From Aliisedimentitalea scapharcae (GTDB lineage Bacteria > Pseudomonadota > Alphaproteobacteria > Rhodobacterales > Rhodobacteraceae), in NCBI RefSeq assembly GCF_045277565.1, contig NZ_CP123585.1:124001-188000 (forward strand): a DNA stretch of 64,000 nt. The letters are read 5' to 3'. Position numbers and translations under genes: made by a program. Under the pieces are notes generated by a model, which was not told the DNA's origin, made no database searches, and saw nothing but the letters and a program-made list of their open reading frames with translations. Every line of letters begins with the position of its first letter. Position 1 is the first letter of the stretch. Positions 1-8,977 of the stretch are shown piece after piece.

Positions 1-870
1 GGTTTCCCAATTGCCAAGATCAAATTGGTCCTGCGCATCTGCGCTGTCAAAGGTCATGGCCCCTGTTGCGGACAAATAGGTGCCATCATTGCGGATCATG
101 CGAGGTCCTGCACTTCCCAAGGTGCCGCCGATGCCGTCGATCCCTTCGAGTGTGGCCGTGATGGTGATATCATCAACCACAACCCCATCGACAACAGCGT
201 CCGGAATGTCGGCTAGAATGATCGTGCTGAGATAATCGGCCGCTTCGGTGAATGCGGCCTGCAAGCTGGTGGTCCAGGTGCCGATGAATTCGATTGCGAC
301 GTTATACGAGGACGCAGCCGGACCGCCGCTGACATAGTCGGCAACTGGGCCGGTGACCGGGGGAACATCAGGGGTGGCTCCGGGATCGCGGCCGTATTCG
401 GCGTTGTCATCGCCCGGCGCAATGCTGGGCGGGGTTACCCGTGGCGTACCAGGGGTTTCCCCGGTTGGGCGGCCGTTGTTTGTTGGGGCTGGCGGGGTTT
501 CCGGTAGCGCAACAGGAGTCGGTGCCGGGTCTGCATCAATGTCTTCAGGCGGTGTGTCATCGGAAGCGGGCCCTGTGTCATCGCGACCATTGCCGCGGTC
601 AGCCGCCATATCGCCCGAAAAGGGTGTTGTTGTGTCGTCACGCGTGTTCTGGTCATCAACCGGGATCGGTTCCAGATCCGACAGCGGCACGAATTCGAAA
701 TCGTCGACGCCCCAGGGGGTGATATCCTGGTCCAGGCGGGTTGTCTCCGGATCGCGCCCCAGGTTGACCAGAACAACATCTGTTTCTGCAATCACTGGAA
801 CCACCGGATTGCGTCCGGAGGGTCCAGATGCAGAACGATTGAGTAAGTTCTCGGACTCTCTGGAACGCAT
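1..870 (-). CDS. Leishmanolysin-like secreted metalloprotease, N-terminal part (cut by window edge)
   Basis: The reading frame is open from an ATG at 870 to base 1, giving about 290 residues, with an in-frame TAG (876-874) two codons upstream that fixes the start. Residues 1-170 are low-complexity, rich in Pro, Thr, Asp and Gly. From about residue 190 the sequence (FIGTWTTSLQAAF, then VVDDITITATLEGIDGIGG, then AMTFDSADAQ) resembles the pro-region and catalytic-domain entry of bacterial leishmanolysin-like (M8) proteins that often carry calcium-binding repeats in Rhodobacterales. The HExxH zinc site would lie outside the window. No classical signal peptide is visible, so type I secretion is the likely route (inference). 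Family assignment is by memory of conserved wording. Confidence 0.65.
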   Translation of the reverse strand, partial: MRSRESENLLNRSASGPSGRNPVVPVIAETDVVLVNLGRDPETTRLDQDITPWGVDDFEFVPLSDLEPIPVDDQNTRDDTTTPFSGDMAADRGNGRDDTGPASDDTPPEDIDADPAPTPVALPETPPAPTNNGRPTGETPGTPRVTPPSIAPGDDNAEYGRDPGATPDVPPVTGPVADYVSGGPAASSYNVAIEFIGTWTTSLQAAFTEAADYLSTIILADIPDAVVDGVVVDDITITATLEGIDGIGGTLGSAGPRMIRNDGTYLSATGAMTFDSADAQDQFDLGNWET

Positions 871-960
871 GGGCTATGACCTAAACAACAACTGACGTGT
901 CGACCGTATCACCCATGGCCTATTTGCGAAATGACTTCCTACTTAAAATAGGGCCGGTTT

Positions 961-987
961 CCCCACCAACATGTTACGCTGGTGGGG
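961..987. terminator. Hairpin between the Rieske gene and the protease
   Basis: CCCCACCA (961-968) pairs with TGGTGGGG (980-987), an 8-bp stem with an 11-nt loop, just past the Rieske stop on the minus strand. There is no clear T-run, so it may be a weak terminator or a processing hairpin. Confidence 0.45.
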
Positions 988-1003
988 CATCGGGGATCGG
1001 GGA

Positions 1004-2044
1004 CTATTCAGCCGCCGCACGCACCTGTTGTTCCGCATCAATCAGCTTTTGCAACCGGCGACGATACAACAGCGGGCCCGCGTCAATGGCAATGTCGATA
1101 TTGCGGGTGGTTTTTTCCTCCATGCCCTTTTGCACTTCGATCAGAATGTCGCGGTCTTCGTTGAACGCGAACATCACCGAGTCGCTCATGTATTGAGAGA
1201 TTTCTTCGTCGTCTGGCTTCACATTCCGGACCTGAAACCAGAAATACCGTGTGGTACGTTCGTCGACGGGTGTCATGAAGTTATAGCTGTCCATCTGGAA
1301 ATATTGCCCATCGGGAAGATTTTTCGCGTCGCCTCCGGTGCCCTTTGGGGTGAAGATCGCCTTGATGTACGCCAGCGAAGGATAGCGGACTTCATAGTGT
1401 TGTTCGCGGTCGCAATTGCCCTCAAACGGAACCAGTTTCTTGTAAAAGGGTGCAACCTCGACGTCATACATCCAACGCGACACGATCACGCCGGTGTCCG
1501 TGCCGGTGACGGTCAGGGGCTCTTCTTCGCAGGCCGCATTCCCGAACGAACTTTGATGCACCCAGGCGACGTGCGAAGGATCCAGCAGGTTGTCGGTGAT
1601 ATACAGGTAATTGCAGGGAAACGGAATCGCGTCTCCCTTGTTGATCCCATAGTTGGGGTCGTCGAAATGTTCGACCACAAAGATCTTGTCTGGATCGGCC
1701 AACGCCGGATCGCCCATCCAGATCCAGACCAGCCCATAGCGGCTGACGACAGGATAGGAATGTACATTTGCCGCGCCGGGAATACGGTCCTGACCCGGCA
1801 CCCGCACGCAGGAGCCCGAACAATCAAATGTCAGCCCGTGATAGCCGCATTCGATCTGATCACCTTTGATCCGGCCCTTTGACAGGGGCAATTTGCGATG
1901 GGGGCAGGCGTCCAACAGGGCGACCGGGTCACCGGCTTGGGTGCGGTACGTGACGATCTTTTCGCCCAAAATCTTGATCTGTTTGGGCTCTCGTGTGACT
2001 TCGCTGTCCCATGCAGCGACGTACCAGGTATTGCGGAGATACAT
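1004..2044 (-). CDS. Rieske non-heme iron oxygenase alpha subunit, VanA-type
   Basis: 346 aa. An N-terminal Rieske [2Fe-2S] domain shows CPHR (C47, H49) and CGYH (C66, H69). The mononuclear iron site follows in DNLLDPSHVAWVH (H158, H163). This layout matches the vanillate O-demethylase/dicamba-monooxygenase class, which removes O- or N-methyl groups as formaldehyde and needs an electron-transfer partner. No ferredoxin reductase gene is next to it. The ATG at 2044 is preceded by AGAGG and sits two bases after the soxG stop, so it is the last gene of the soxBDAG operon; a longer frame upstream would overlap soxG. Context suggests demethylation of an N-methyl substrate; the substrate itself is unknown. 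Confidence 0.85.
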   Translation of the reverse strand: MYLRNTWYVAAWDSEVTREPKQIKILGEKIVTYRTQAGDPVALLDACPHRKLPLSKGRIKGDQIECGYHGLTFDCSGSCVRVPGQDRIPGAANVHSYPVVSRYGLVWIWMGDPALADPDKIFVVEHFDDPNYGINKGDAIPFPCNYLYITDNLLDPSHVAWVHQSSFGNAACEEEPLTVTGTDTGVIVSRWMYDVEVAPFYKKLVPFEGNCDREQHYEVRYPSLAYIKAIFTPKGTGGDAKNLPDGQYFQMDSYNFMTPVDERTTRYFWFQVRNVKPDDEEISQYMSDSVMFAFNEDRDILIEVQKGMEEKTTRNIDIAIDAGPLLYRRRLQKLIDAEQQVRAAAE

Positions 2045-2046
2045 GT

Positions 2047-2598
2047 TCAGCCTCTTCTGTCTGGAGCGTCCGGTGCCACCGGGCGCGGGGTTTTGGATGG
2101 ATCGGCGGGGGGGTGTCGCAGCGACAGTGCCCTCAGGTGATCGGTCAGAGATTGTGCCAGGGACCGATCTGTTACGATGTGGACATCGCGGGTGTTGGTC
2201 CACCAGATCGTACAATCAAAATGGTTCAGCCGGGTGCGCACGGCGCGCGCCTGACGAATGGGGGCGCTGTGCAAATCGGCGCGGGTATACTGGGCGACGA
2301 AATGCAACGCCTCTACTCCGCGTAAACGCAGATGCGTTACGCCGTGGGAAATATCGGTTTGGCGAAAATCTCCCTCGGGGAGCAGACCGCTGGCCCAGAT
2401 TACATCGGGCCAGAGCCGAAGGCACAGGCCCGTGCTGTCCGAGCGAACTTGGCCAAAGGGCAACGCCATGTCCAGCGTGGCAGTCGAGCCGGACAGCGAC
2501 ATCAGTGGCAGGAATTCTTCGTCCAGCCGCAGCCCCAGTGGCCCTGGCAGGAACCCGGCGGCATCGGTGGCGGGGCGCGGAAGCAGGGTTTCAGACAT
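2047..2598 (-). CDS. soxG: Sarcosine oxidase gamma subunit
   Basis: 183 aa. This is the small structural subunit of heterotetrameric sarcosine oxidase, which demethylates sarcosine to glycine in the cytoplasm and passes the methyl carbon to tetrahydrofolate. Its ATG (2598) overlaps the soxA stop by eight bases (ATGTCTGA), implying translational coupling; a longer frame to 2706 would lie inside soxA and is rejected. The sequence is weakly conserved, as usual for SoxG, so the call rests on order and size as well as on the start LLPRPATDAAGF and the motif WPDVIWASG. Confidence 0.85.
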   Translation of the reverse strand: MSETLLPRPATDAAGFLPGPLGLRLDEEFLPLMSLSGSTATLDMALPFGQVRSDSTGLCLRLWPDVIWASGLLPEGDFRQTDISHGVTHLRLRGVEALHFVAQYTRADLHSAPIRQARAVRTRLNHFDCTIWWTNTRDVHIVTDRSLAQSLTDHLRALSLRHPPADPSKTPRPVAPDAPDRRG

Positions 2599-5467
2599 GC
2601 AGACGCTCTCCTTTTGGGTCATAGGCGCAAGCGGGTGTGACACGCACGCGGACCGATTGCCCGGCGATGGGGGAATGAGCCCAAAGGGTGTCACCCATAC
2701 GGGCACGTCCGTTGGTCAGAAGCGCCAGGGCAATGGGGTGCCCCAAGGTTGGACTGAGGACAGCAGCTGTCAGGTGACCGCAGGTCTGCGCCAGTCCATT
2801 CGCATCCAGTTCCGTATCGCTGAGATGCGCGGCATAAGGAATCTGTGTGGTGCCATCTTCGGGGATCAACCCGACCAGCTGTTCGCGCCCTTCTGCTTGC
2901 AAGGCCGGGCGCTGTAACAGCCCGCGCCCGACAAAGCCCTTCTTTTGAGAGACCATGCCGCCCAGACCCAGATCAGCCGGTGTGCGCCGCCCGTCAATTT
3001 CTGTTCCGACCGAAAGGTGGCCCTTTTCAATCCGCAGCACGTCCAGTGTTTCCAACCCGTATGGGGTGATGTTCCATTGGCTGCCTGCGGCCATCACACG
3101 ATCAAGCAAGATGTCGGCAAACCCTGCTGGAGTGTTGATCTCGTAACTCAACTCGCCCGAAAAGCTGACCGAAAACACCCTGACTGGTAGGTCATCCAGA
3201 AGCCCTTCGCGCACTGCGGCAAACGGAAAGGCGTCGCCCGATGCGTCAAAATCGGGCATGAGCGCGCTGAGAAGGTCGCGGGCATGCGGGCCTGCAATGG
3301 CCAGCGACGCCCAGTGATCACTGACCGAGGTCAGCGTCACATCCAACTCGGGCCACTCCACCTGTGCGCATCGCTGCATATGCCGCCAGACCGATCCCGA
3401 ATTGGCGGTTGTGGCGGTGACCAGAAAATGGTTTTCGCTCAAACGTGCGATGGTGCCGTCGTCAAACAGATACCCATCCTCGCGCAGCATCAGCGCATAC
3501 CGCAGCCGCCCTGGTTGTAGCTTGGCAAAGGCATTGCAATACAGCCGGGACAGAAACTCCAATGCGTCCGGTCCCTGAACGTCGATCTTGCCCAGGGTGG
3601 ACATGTCGATACATCCCAGGCTGCTCCGTACGGCGTTACATTCCCGCGTGATGGCCTGGGCCATGGTTTCACCTGCAACGGGAAAATAGCGCGAATAAAG
3701 CCAATCTCCCGAGGTCTGGAACACGCACCCCATTCGTTCAAACCCAGTGTGAAATGGGGTGCGGCGGGTCGGGGTCATTTCGGTCCCGACTTCGGTCCCG
3801 ACCAACGCGCCAATGGAAACGGGTGAAAATGGGGGGCGATAGGTCGTGTGGCCGATTTCGGCAGGGTCGTTGCCGGACAATTTGGCGATTTCCAGGATCC
3901 CATTGGTCCAGCTGGTCTTGCCCTGATCAGTGCCCATGCCAAGCGTTGTATAACGCTTGGTCAGCTCCACATCGCTGTACCCTTCGCGCTGTGCCAGCGC
4001 CACATCGGCGCGGGTCACATCATTTTGCAGATCGACAAACGCCTTTCCCGGCCCGGATTCGAACGCTTGTGTGGGGGCAGGTGTCGGGGTTGGGCGTGGC
4101 AGGTCGAGATGTTTGTGCTTCTCAAGTTCGGCCATGGCCTGATGTGCGCCGGCCTTGCCGTCGGTCAGACATTCGTCCAGGCCCAGAACGCCGCGGGCAC
4201 CGCCAACAGGTTGCAGGATGCCATCCCTGGCGGGGGGCAGCAGGCTTTGAGCGTCTGCATCGAAACTGAGCCGTGGGCCCATATGAGCAAGGAGATGGGC
4301 GGTGGGCATCCAGCCCGCGGACATGGCGATCAGATCACAGTAGGTTCGATGGCGTTTTCCAGCCTCGTCGCGCCAGACAAGGCCGCTCAGATGCCGCTTG
4401 CCGGAGGTGCCCAGCAAACGGGCTCCAGGTTCCAGAGCAGCGACGACCTGGATATCGGCTGCAAGCAACGCGGCAATTGTATCTGCGCGTTCCGCCGGAT
4501 CGGCAACCGCGACTATAGCGCGTTTGCCCGGAACAACAGCAAAGCGACGGATATAGCTGCGCACTGCGCCTGCCAGCATCACCCCAGGGCGGTCGTTGCC
4601 GGGAAAAACCACAGGGCGTTCAATCGCACCGGCAGCCAGGAGGATGCGTTTGGCGCGGATCTTCCACAGGATGGCGCGGGTGACGCTGCCGGGGGGCTGA
4701 GTCTCGACCGCCTGCACATATCCATGATCATAGTGGCCAAAGGCCAGCGTATGCGGCATCACGGTTACATTTGACAGCGCGGCCAACGCGTCGCGCGCGT
4801 CCTGGACCCAGGTCCGGGCTGATATGCCTTGTATCTGGGTGTCGCTGTCCAAAAGAGCCCCACCCAATTCGTGGTCCTGTTCCACAATTATGATCGTGGC
4901 TCCGGCCTGGGCCGCTGTGAGAGCCGCCGACAGACCGGCCGGGCCGCTGCCAATGACCAGCAGGTCGCAATGGCGATGGCGTTTGTCATAGAGGGCCGGA
5001 TCGGCCGTCGGATCAACCTGACCATGCCCGGCTGCGCGGCGGATGATCGGGGCATAAGTCTTTGACCAGGCAGCCTGGGGCCATTTGAAGGTCTTGTAGT
5101 AAAACCCTGCGCTCAGCATCTTGCCGCCCAGCCCCAATACCGCTGCGCGGTCGTTCTCCAGGGAGGGATGGGCGTTCTGGCTGCTGACCTGCAATCCATC
5201 CCTCAGAAGAACTTCGGTGACTTTGAGGTTGGGCGTGCTGCCGGTTTCATCCGTGACGGTGACCAGCGCCGATGGTTCTTCGAGCCCGGCCGACACGATG
5301 CCGCGCGGGCGGTGGTATTTGATCGACCGAGCCACCAGATGACGCCCATTGGCCAGCAGCGCCGAAGCCAGCGTATCGCCGGCATGGCCAATCATCTTGT
5401 GACCATCGAACGTGAAAGTCAGTGTAGTTTCGCGGTCAATCAGACCGCCGGTGGACAGGCGCATCAT
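2591..5467 (-). CDS. soxA: Sarcosine oxidase alpha subunit
   Basis: 958 aa, close to the usual 965-1005. The N-terminus (about 15-100) is the ferredoxin-like region seen in SoxA (TFDGHKMIGHAGDTLASALL). A dinucleotide-binding motif VIGSGPAGLSAALTAAQAG follows near residue 170. The C-terminal part, from about 575, is a GcvT-like aminomethyltransferase domain that uses tetrahydrofolate to make 5,10-methylene-THF. The ATG at 5467 overlaps the soxD stop (ATGA). It forms the large subunit with SoxB, D and G. Nothing appears truncated. No folate-recycling genes (fhs, folD, purU) lie in this operon, unlike in many relatives. Confidence 0.95.
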   Translation of the reverse strand: MMRLSTGGLIDRETTLTFTFDGHKMIGHAGDTLASALLANGRHLVARSIKYHRPRGIVSAGLEEPSALVTVTDETGSTPNLKVTEVLLRDGLQVSSQNAHPSLENDRAAVLGLGGKMLSAGFYYKTFKWPQAAWSKTYAPIIRRAAGHGQVDPTADPALYDKRHRHCDLLVIGSGPAGLSAALTAAQAGATIIIVEQDHELGGALLDSDTQIQGISARTWVQDARDALAALSNVTVMPHTLAFGHYDHGYVQAVETQPPGSVTRAILWKIRAKRILLAAGAIERPVVFPGNDRPGVMLAGAVRSYIRRFAVVPGKRAIVAVADPAERADTIAALLAADIQVVAALEPGARLLGTSGKRHLSGLVWRDEAGKRHRTYCDLIAMSAGWMPTAHLLAHMGPRLSFDADAQSLLPPARDGILQPVGGARGVLGLDECLTDGKAGAHQAMAELEKHKHLDLPRPTPTPAPTQAFESGPGKAFVDLQNDVTRADVALAQREGYSDVELTKRYTTLGMGTDQGKTSWTNGILEIAKLSGNDPAEIGHTTYRPPFSPVSIGALVGTEVGTEMTPTRRTPFHTGFERMGCVFQTSGDWLYSRYFPVAGETMAQAITRECNAVRSSLGCIDMSTLGKIDVQGPDALEFLSRLYCNAFAKLQPGRLRYALMLREDGYLFDDGTIARLSENHFLVTATTANSGSVWRHMQRCAQVEWPELDVTLTSVSDHWASLAIAGPHARDLLSALMPDFDASGDAFPFAAVREGLLDDLPVRVFSVSFSGELSYEINTPAGFADILLDRVMAAGSQWNITPYGLETLDVLRIEKGHLSVGTEIDGRRTPADLGLGGMVSQKKGFVGRGLLQRPALQAEGREQLVGLIPEDGTTQIPYAAHLSDTELDANGLAQTCGHLTAAVLSPTLGHPIALALLTNGRARMGDTLWAHSPIAGQSVRVRVTPACAYDPKGERLHV

Positions 5468-5706
5468 ATGTCCCCTGTCACAAAATCATGGGTGGCGGTG
5501 TCACGGGTCAGGGTGATCCAGCATTCACAACCGGATGTATGGTACCATAGCTCGCGCAACGGGCCTCGCGGGTTGACCCCATGATAGAGCGCGTTGTGAC
5601 CAGTGTTTACGTCAGCCTCCAATGCAGGCAACGCGCGGGCCGGGCCACCATAGGAAAATTCACCTTCGTCGCGGGGGCCGCAGTTGGGGCAAGGGATCAA
5701 TAACAT
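5464..5706 (-). CDS. soxD: Sarcosine oxidase delta subunit
   Basis: 80 aa. The zinc-binding subunit of heterotetrameric sarcosine oxidase shows the expected CPNCG at residues 6-10 and a second ligand cluster HTSGCECW near residues 56-63. It lies 11 bases after soxB and overlaps soxA by four bases. It is somewhat shorter than typical SoxD (about 90-110 aa), with the C-terminal tail missing but all zinc ligands kept. Confidence 0.93.
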   Translation of the reverse strand: MLLIPCPNCGPRDEGEFSYGGPARALPALEADVNTGHNALYHGVNPRGPLRELWYHTSGCECWITLTRDTATHDFVTGDI

Positions 5707-5717
5707 CGCACCTCTCC

Positions 5718-6971
5718 TTAGTGCAGCCAGGGATATGGGCCGAGACCCGCATCATCTTGTTCGGTGCCGCTGGTGAACCGGTCCAACGCAAATGGCGCGA
5801 TCAGGGCGGGTGTTTTCCCGGTGGCCAGCAACTCGGCCATCTGGTGGCCGACTGCCGGAGTTGCCTTGAACCCGGCGTAACCCCAGCCGCCATTGATCAT
5901 CAGACCCTGGATGGGGGTGGGGCCCATTATGGCGTTGCCGTCCATCGGAATGTCGGCGGTTCCCGACCAGTGCCGCATCACCCGCAGTCGCGACAGAAAG
6001 GGAAACATTTGCATCGCTCGGGCCAGCACGTCTTCGATGCGCTCAAAGCTGCCGCGCCGGGCAAAGGAGCCATAGCCGTCAGTCGCTCCTCCCAGAACAA
6101 ATTCACCCTTGTCTGTCTGGCTGACATAGGACAGGCCCGCATTGTAGTTCACCACTGCATCCAGAGCGGGTTTTACCGGTTCGGTCACAAAGGCCTGCAC
6201 ATTGATCGAATTCAGTGGCAGATCGACCCCGGCGAGGCCCGCAACATGGCTGCTGGCACCCGCGACGCTGATCATTGCCTGCTTGCAGCTAATGCGGCCC
6301 CGTGTTGTTTCTACTGCGTTCAAACGACCCTTCACGATGTCAAAGCCGGTTACCGGACAATTTTGTAAGATGTGAATGCCTGCCTTTGATGCCTTGCGGG
6401 CAAATCCCCAGGCCACTGCATCATGGCGCACCACCCCGCCGGCTTCCTGCACCAGAGCGCCGCTGACCGGGAACCGCTTGCCGTTGGACAGATCCAATTC
6501 CGGTACACGTGCTTGTAAGGCGTCACCCGTCAGGATCGAGGCGTCCGCCCCGCCCAACCGCATGGCGTTTGCCCGCAAGGTAAAATGCTCCAGTTCGCCG
6601 TCCGAATGGGCGAGATCCACATAGCCGCGGGGTTCATACATCAGGTTGAAATTCAGATCACGGCTCAGGTCGGCCCACAGTCCAAGAGCGAAATTCTTGA
6701 GCTCGAAGCTGGAATTCAGGAGGTAATCCGACCGCACGATTGTGGTGTTGCGGGCGGTATTGCCCCCGCCGATCCATCCGGCTTCAACTACGGCAATATT
6801 GCTTAGCCCGTGGTTGTCCGCCAGATAATAGGCGGTCGCCAGCCCATGACCGCCGCCTCCGACAATCACGATGTCATAGGTTGCGCGCATGTCCGGCGCA
6901 GCGATGATCGCTGGCCAATGCCTGTTTCCCGTGATTGCATGTCCCAAGAGGGACAGTCCTGAATAGCTCAT
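5718..6971 (-). CDS. soxB: Sarcosine oxidase beta subunit
   Basis: 417 aa, the flavin subunit that oxidises sarcosine. The FAD-binding motif VIVGGGGHGLATAYYL begins near residue 36 and WIGGGNTARNTT follows. The histidine in VRHDAVAW (about H183) corresponds to the one that binds FMN covalently in this family. The start MSYSGLSLL is the standard SoxB N-terminus. It is the first gene of soxB-D-A-G-Rieske. A perfect CTGTGATCACAG palindrome lies 25 bp upstream of the ATG, so the operon is probably controlled by a GntR regulator acting close to the promoter or transcription start. Confidence 0.95.
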   Translation of the reverse strand: MSYSGLSLLGHAITGNRHWPAIIAAPDMRATYDIVIVGGGGHGLATAYYLADNHGLSNIAVVEAGWIGGGNTARNTTIVRSDYLLNSSFELKNFALGLWADLSRDLNFNLMYEPRGYVDLAHSDGELEHFTLRANAMRLGGADASILTGDALQARVPELDLSNGKRFPVSGALVQEAGGVVRHDAVAWGFARKASKAGIHILQNCPVTGFDIVKGRLNAVETTRGRISCKQAMISVAGASSHVAGLAGVDLPLNSINVQAFVTEPVKPALDAVVNYNAGLSYVSQTDKGEFVLGGATDGYGSFARRGSFERIEDVLARAMQMFPFLSRLRVMRHWSGTADIPMDGNAIMGPTPIQGLMINGGWGYAGFKATPAVGHQMAELLATGKTPALIAPFALDRFTSGTEQDDAGLGPYPWLH

Positions 6972-6995
6972 GCTCGGATCCGTTTCGCGCTGAAT

Positions 6996-7007
6996 CTGTG
7001 ATCACAG
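6996..7007. promoter_or_regulatory. CTGTGATCACAG operator, sox operon side
   Basis: Perfect 12-bp palindrome, 25 bp upstream of the soxB start. It shares the 20-bp string aatctgtgatcacagttagc with the site at 14506. One of five perfect copies in the window, all intergenic. The form fits an FCD/FadR-type GntR operator. Confidence 0.8.
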
Positions 7008-7052
7008 TTAGCGCGGGAAATTCTATTTGGCAAGCTGCAGATTTTTATTGAT

Positions 7053-7064
7053 CTGTGATCACAG
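7053..7064. promoter_or_regulatory. CTGTGATCACAG operator, M29-like gene side
   Basis: Second perfect copy in the divergent region, 48 bp upstream of the ATG at 7113 and 57 bp centre to centre from the soxB site. Two sites in one divergent promoter region could allow separate control of each direction. Confidence 0.8.
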
Positions 7065-7112
7065 AAGAGTCATAGCTGAGTCCATAACAAGACTTTTGCC
7101 AAAGGGGACGAA

Positions 7113-8195
7113 ATGGCCGAGATCGCTTTGGAACAATTGGTACCTGGGGCACGTAACCTGTTGCTGGCCTGTGCGGGCGCACAAGCCGGGGACCGGGTTT
7201 TGCTGGTCGGCGAAGAAGGTCCTGATCTGTATTTCGATCCAGCCCTGTGCGACGCCGTTGCCAAGGTCGCCACCGATCTGGGCATGACACCAGAGGTGGT
7301 TATGGCAGCTCCCGTTACAGATGCGAGCGCGTTTCCTGCCAATGTGCGCGAGGCGATGGAGCGGGCAGACAGGACCATTTTCTTTTCCCGACTAGGCGAT
7401 CAGGTGCGGTTCAATCTGTCGGGCGACAAGGCTAAGGCCGTGATGACCTATACGTTGGACCTGGGGTATCTTTCGGCCCCCTTTGCCAGTGCGGATTTTG
7501 CGGTGATGAAAAGGGTGCACGATGCGCTTCTGGATCTGATCCTGAGTGCGCGCAGTTACCGCATCAGTGGCGATTGCGGCACGGATCTGATCAGCGAGAT
7601 CAAAGTGGGGCGCGAGGACGCCGTGGCCGATTTTGCACTAGAGCTGTTTCCGGTGATGATCTTTCCGCCAGTTATCTGTCATCGGATGCAGGGGACCCTT
7701 GCGATCAAGCACTTTGTCACGTCGTCTTCGACACGGGCCTATGACGACAGCACCCTGGTGCTGAACGAACCGATCCTGACCAGGGTCGAAGATTCGCGCA
7801 TGATTGACTTTCAGGGGCCTGCCGACCTGGTGGCCCGGCTAAAGTCGCAGCTGGAACGCGCAGCGGCATTGACCGGTGGTGATCCTTATCTCATCAATTC
7901 GTGGCACACGGGGATCAACCCAGGCACGTATTATGTCGGCGATCCCTATGCAGATCTGGAAAAATGGGGCACGGTGACCTATGGTTCGCCGCGCTACACG
8001 CATATGCATGCAGCCGGGATTGATCCCGGAGATGCCGCCTTTCATCTGATGGACCTGACGATTGCATTCGATGATCAAGTGGTGTGGGACAGGGGGCGAT
8101 TTGTTTTTCTGGACCGACCGGAAATTCAGGCCATGATGGACCAGGACCAGCAGAAGCTGCTGAATTCTTCGGTGTTGCACGAAATCGGGGTCTGA
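7113..8195 (+). CDS. M29-family metalloprotein, NicX-like (possible dioxygenase or aminopeptidase)
   Basis: 360 aa, 48 bp after an operator and divergent from soxB. The fold region MAEIALEQLVPGARNLL, with candidate metal ligands in NSWHTGINPG (H265), YTHMHAAG (H297, H299) and FHLMDL (H311, D314), resembles the M29 aminopeptidase T group. That group includes 2,5-dihydroxypyridine 5,6-dioxygenase NicX, which has a ligand His at the same residue number, 265. I cannot tell hydrolase from iron dioxygenase by reading. The shared operator with sox and the ABC transporter says it acts on the same substrate or a breakdown product, possibly opening a ring (inference). Confidence 0.6.
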   Translation: MAEIALEQLVPGARNLLLACAGAQAGDRVLLVGEEGPDLYFDPALCDAVAKVATDLGMTPEVVMAAPVTDASAFPANVREAMERADRTIFFSRLGDQVRFNLSGDKAKAVMTYTLDLGYLSAPFASADFAVMKRVHDALLDLILSARSYRISGDCGTDLISEIKVGREDAVADFALELFPVMIFPPVICHRMQGTLAIKHFVTSSSTRAYDDSTLVLNEPILTRVEDSRMIDFQGPADLVARLKSQLERAAALTGGDPYLINSWHTGINPGTYYVGDPYADLEKWGTVTYGSPRYTHMHAAGIDPGDAAFHLMDLTIAFDDQVVWDRGRFVFLDRPEIQAMMDQDQQKLLNSSVLHEIGV

Positions 8196-8199
8196 TCAG

Positions 8200-8805
8200 G
8201 TGGGCGACAAACAGATTGCATGGGTGCAGGTCATCCCTCAGGATCATGCCAGCGGCGATCTGTCCAAAGCTTATGACGCGGTCAAGGGCAAGGATGGTCA
8301 AGTCGAAAACCTGTATCTCGCCATGTCACAGACGCCCGGGGCCATCCAGCCAGCCGATGCGCATTATTTGGCGCTGCTGCACAATCCGGACAACCCGTTG
8401 CCCTGTTGGTTGGCCGAACTGGTCAGCACCTATGTCGCGATCTTGTGTGGCAGTGACTATGCCGCTGCGAACCATGGTGCCAACTTCATCATGTACCTGG
8501 GGGATCCGGCACGGGGAGAGGCGATCCTGCAATCCCTGAGAGATGGCCAATTGGAGGGATTAGGCGATGCATCGACACAGGCGGCACTGACCTATACGCG
8601 CAAGCTGTCTTTGCACCCGGATCAGATGACCGAGGACGATGTCAAAGCTCTGCGGCAGGTTGGGTTCTGTGACAAAGGTATCTCTTATCTGATTCAACTG
8701 GTGGCGGCATTCGCCTATTGGGCGCGCATGATCAACGGGCTGGGAACGCAATTGGGTGGCACCGTCGGGTTGGAACATGTACCTGCCAAAGGGACCGGGC
8801 GGTGA
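8200..8805 (+). CDS. AhpD-like (carboxymuconolactone decarboxylase superfamily) protein lacking the CxxC pair
   Basis: 201 aa with a GTG start four bases after the preceding stop, so co-transcribed with the M29-like gene. The helix AELVSTYVAILCGSDYAAANHGAN matches the active-site helix of peroxidase-related AhpD-like proteins, typically NGCEYCVAHHG. Both cysteines of that pair are replaced here (S and A), while the histidine near the end is kept; a Cys lies two residues earlier. A thiol peroxidase role is therefore doubtful and a hydrolase, decarboxylase or binding role in the pathway is possible. Family call is by motif reading only. Confidence 0.65.
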   Translation: MGDKQIAWVQVIPQDHASGDLSKAYDAVKGKDGQVENLYLAMSQTPGAIQPADAHYLALLHNPDNPLPCWLAELVSTYVAILCGSDYAAANHGANFIMYLGDPARGEAILQSLRDGQLEGLGDASTQAALTYTRKLSLHPDQMTEDDVKALRQVGFCDKGISYLIQLVAAFAYWARMINGLGTQLGGTVGLEHVPAKGTGR

Positions 8806-8977
8806 AGCGGGCCGGGTTCATGTCGGGGTTGTTTGCGCGCATGACCTGTCGGTCGCCCTGGCCGTCCTTCGTAATTGATTGCCGCAGTTCACCAGCTCTC
8901 TGACGTGATTCCGAAACACCTCTTGCGAGAGGGCATGATTCACGATCGGGGCGCATGCGTCCTGACAGGAGAGACAC

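Noticed and set aside
3312..3323. CAGTGATCACTG palindrome
   Set aside because: Resembles the regulon operator but lies deep inside soxA coding sequence and has AGTG/CACT arms rather than TGTG/CACA.
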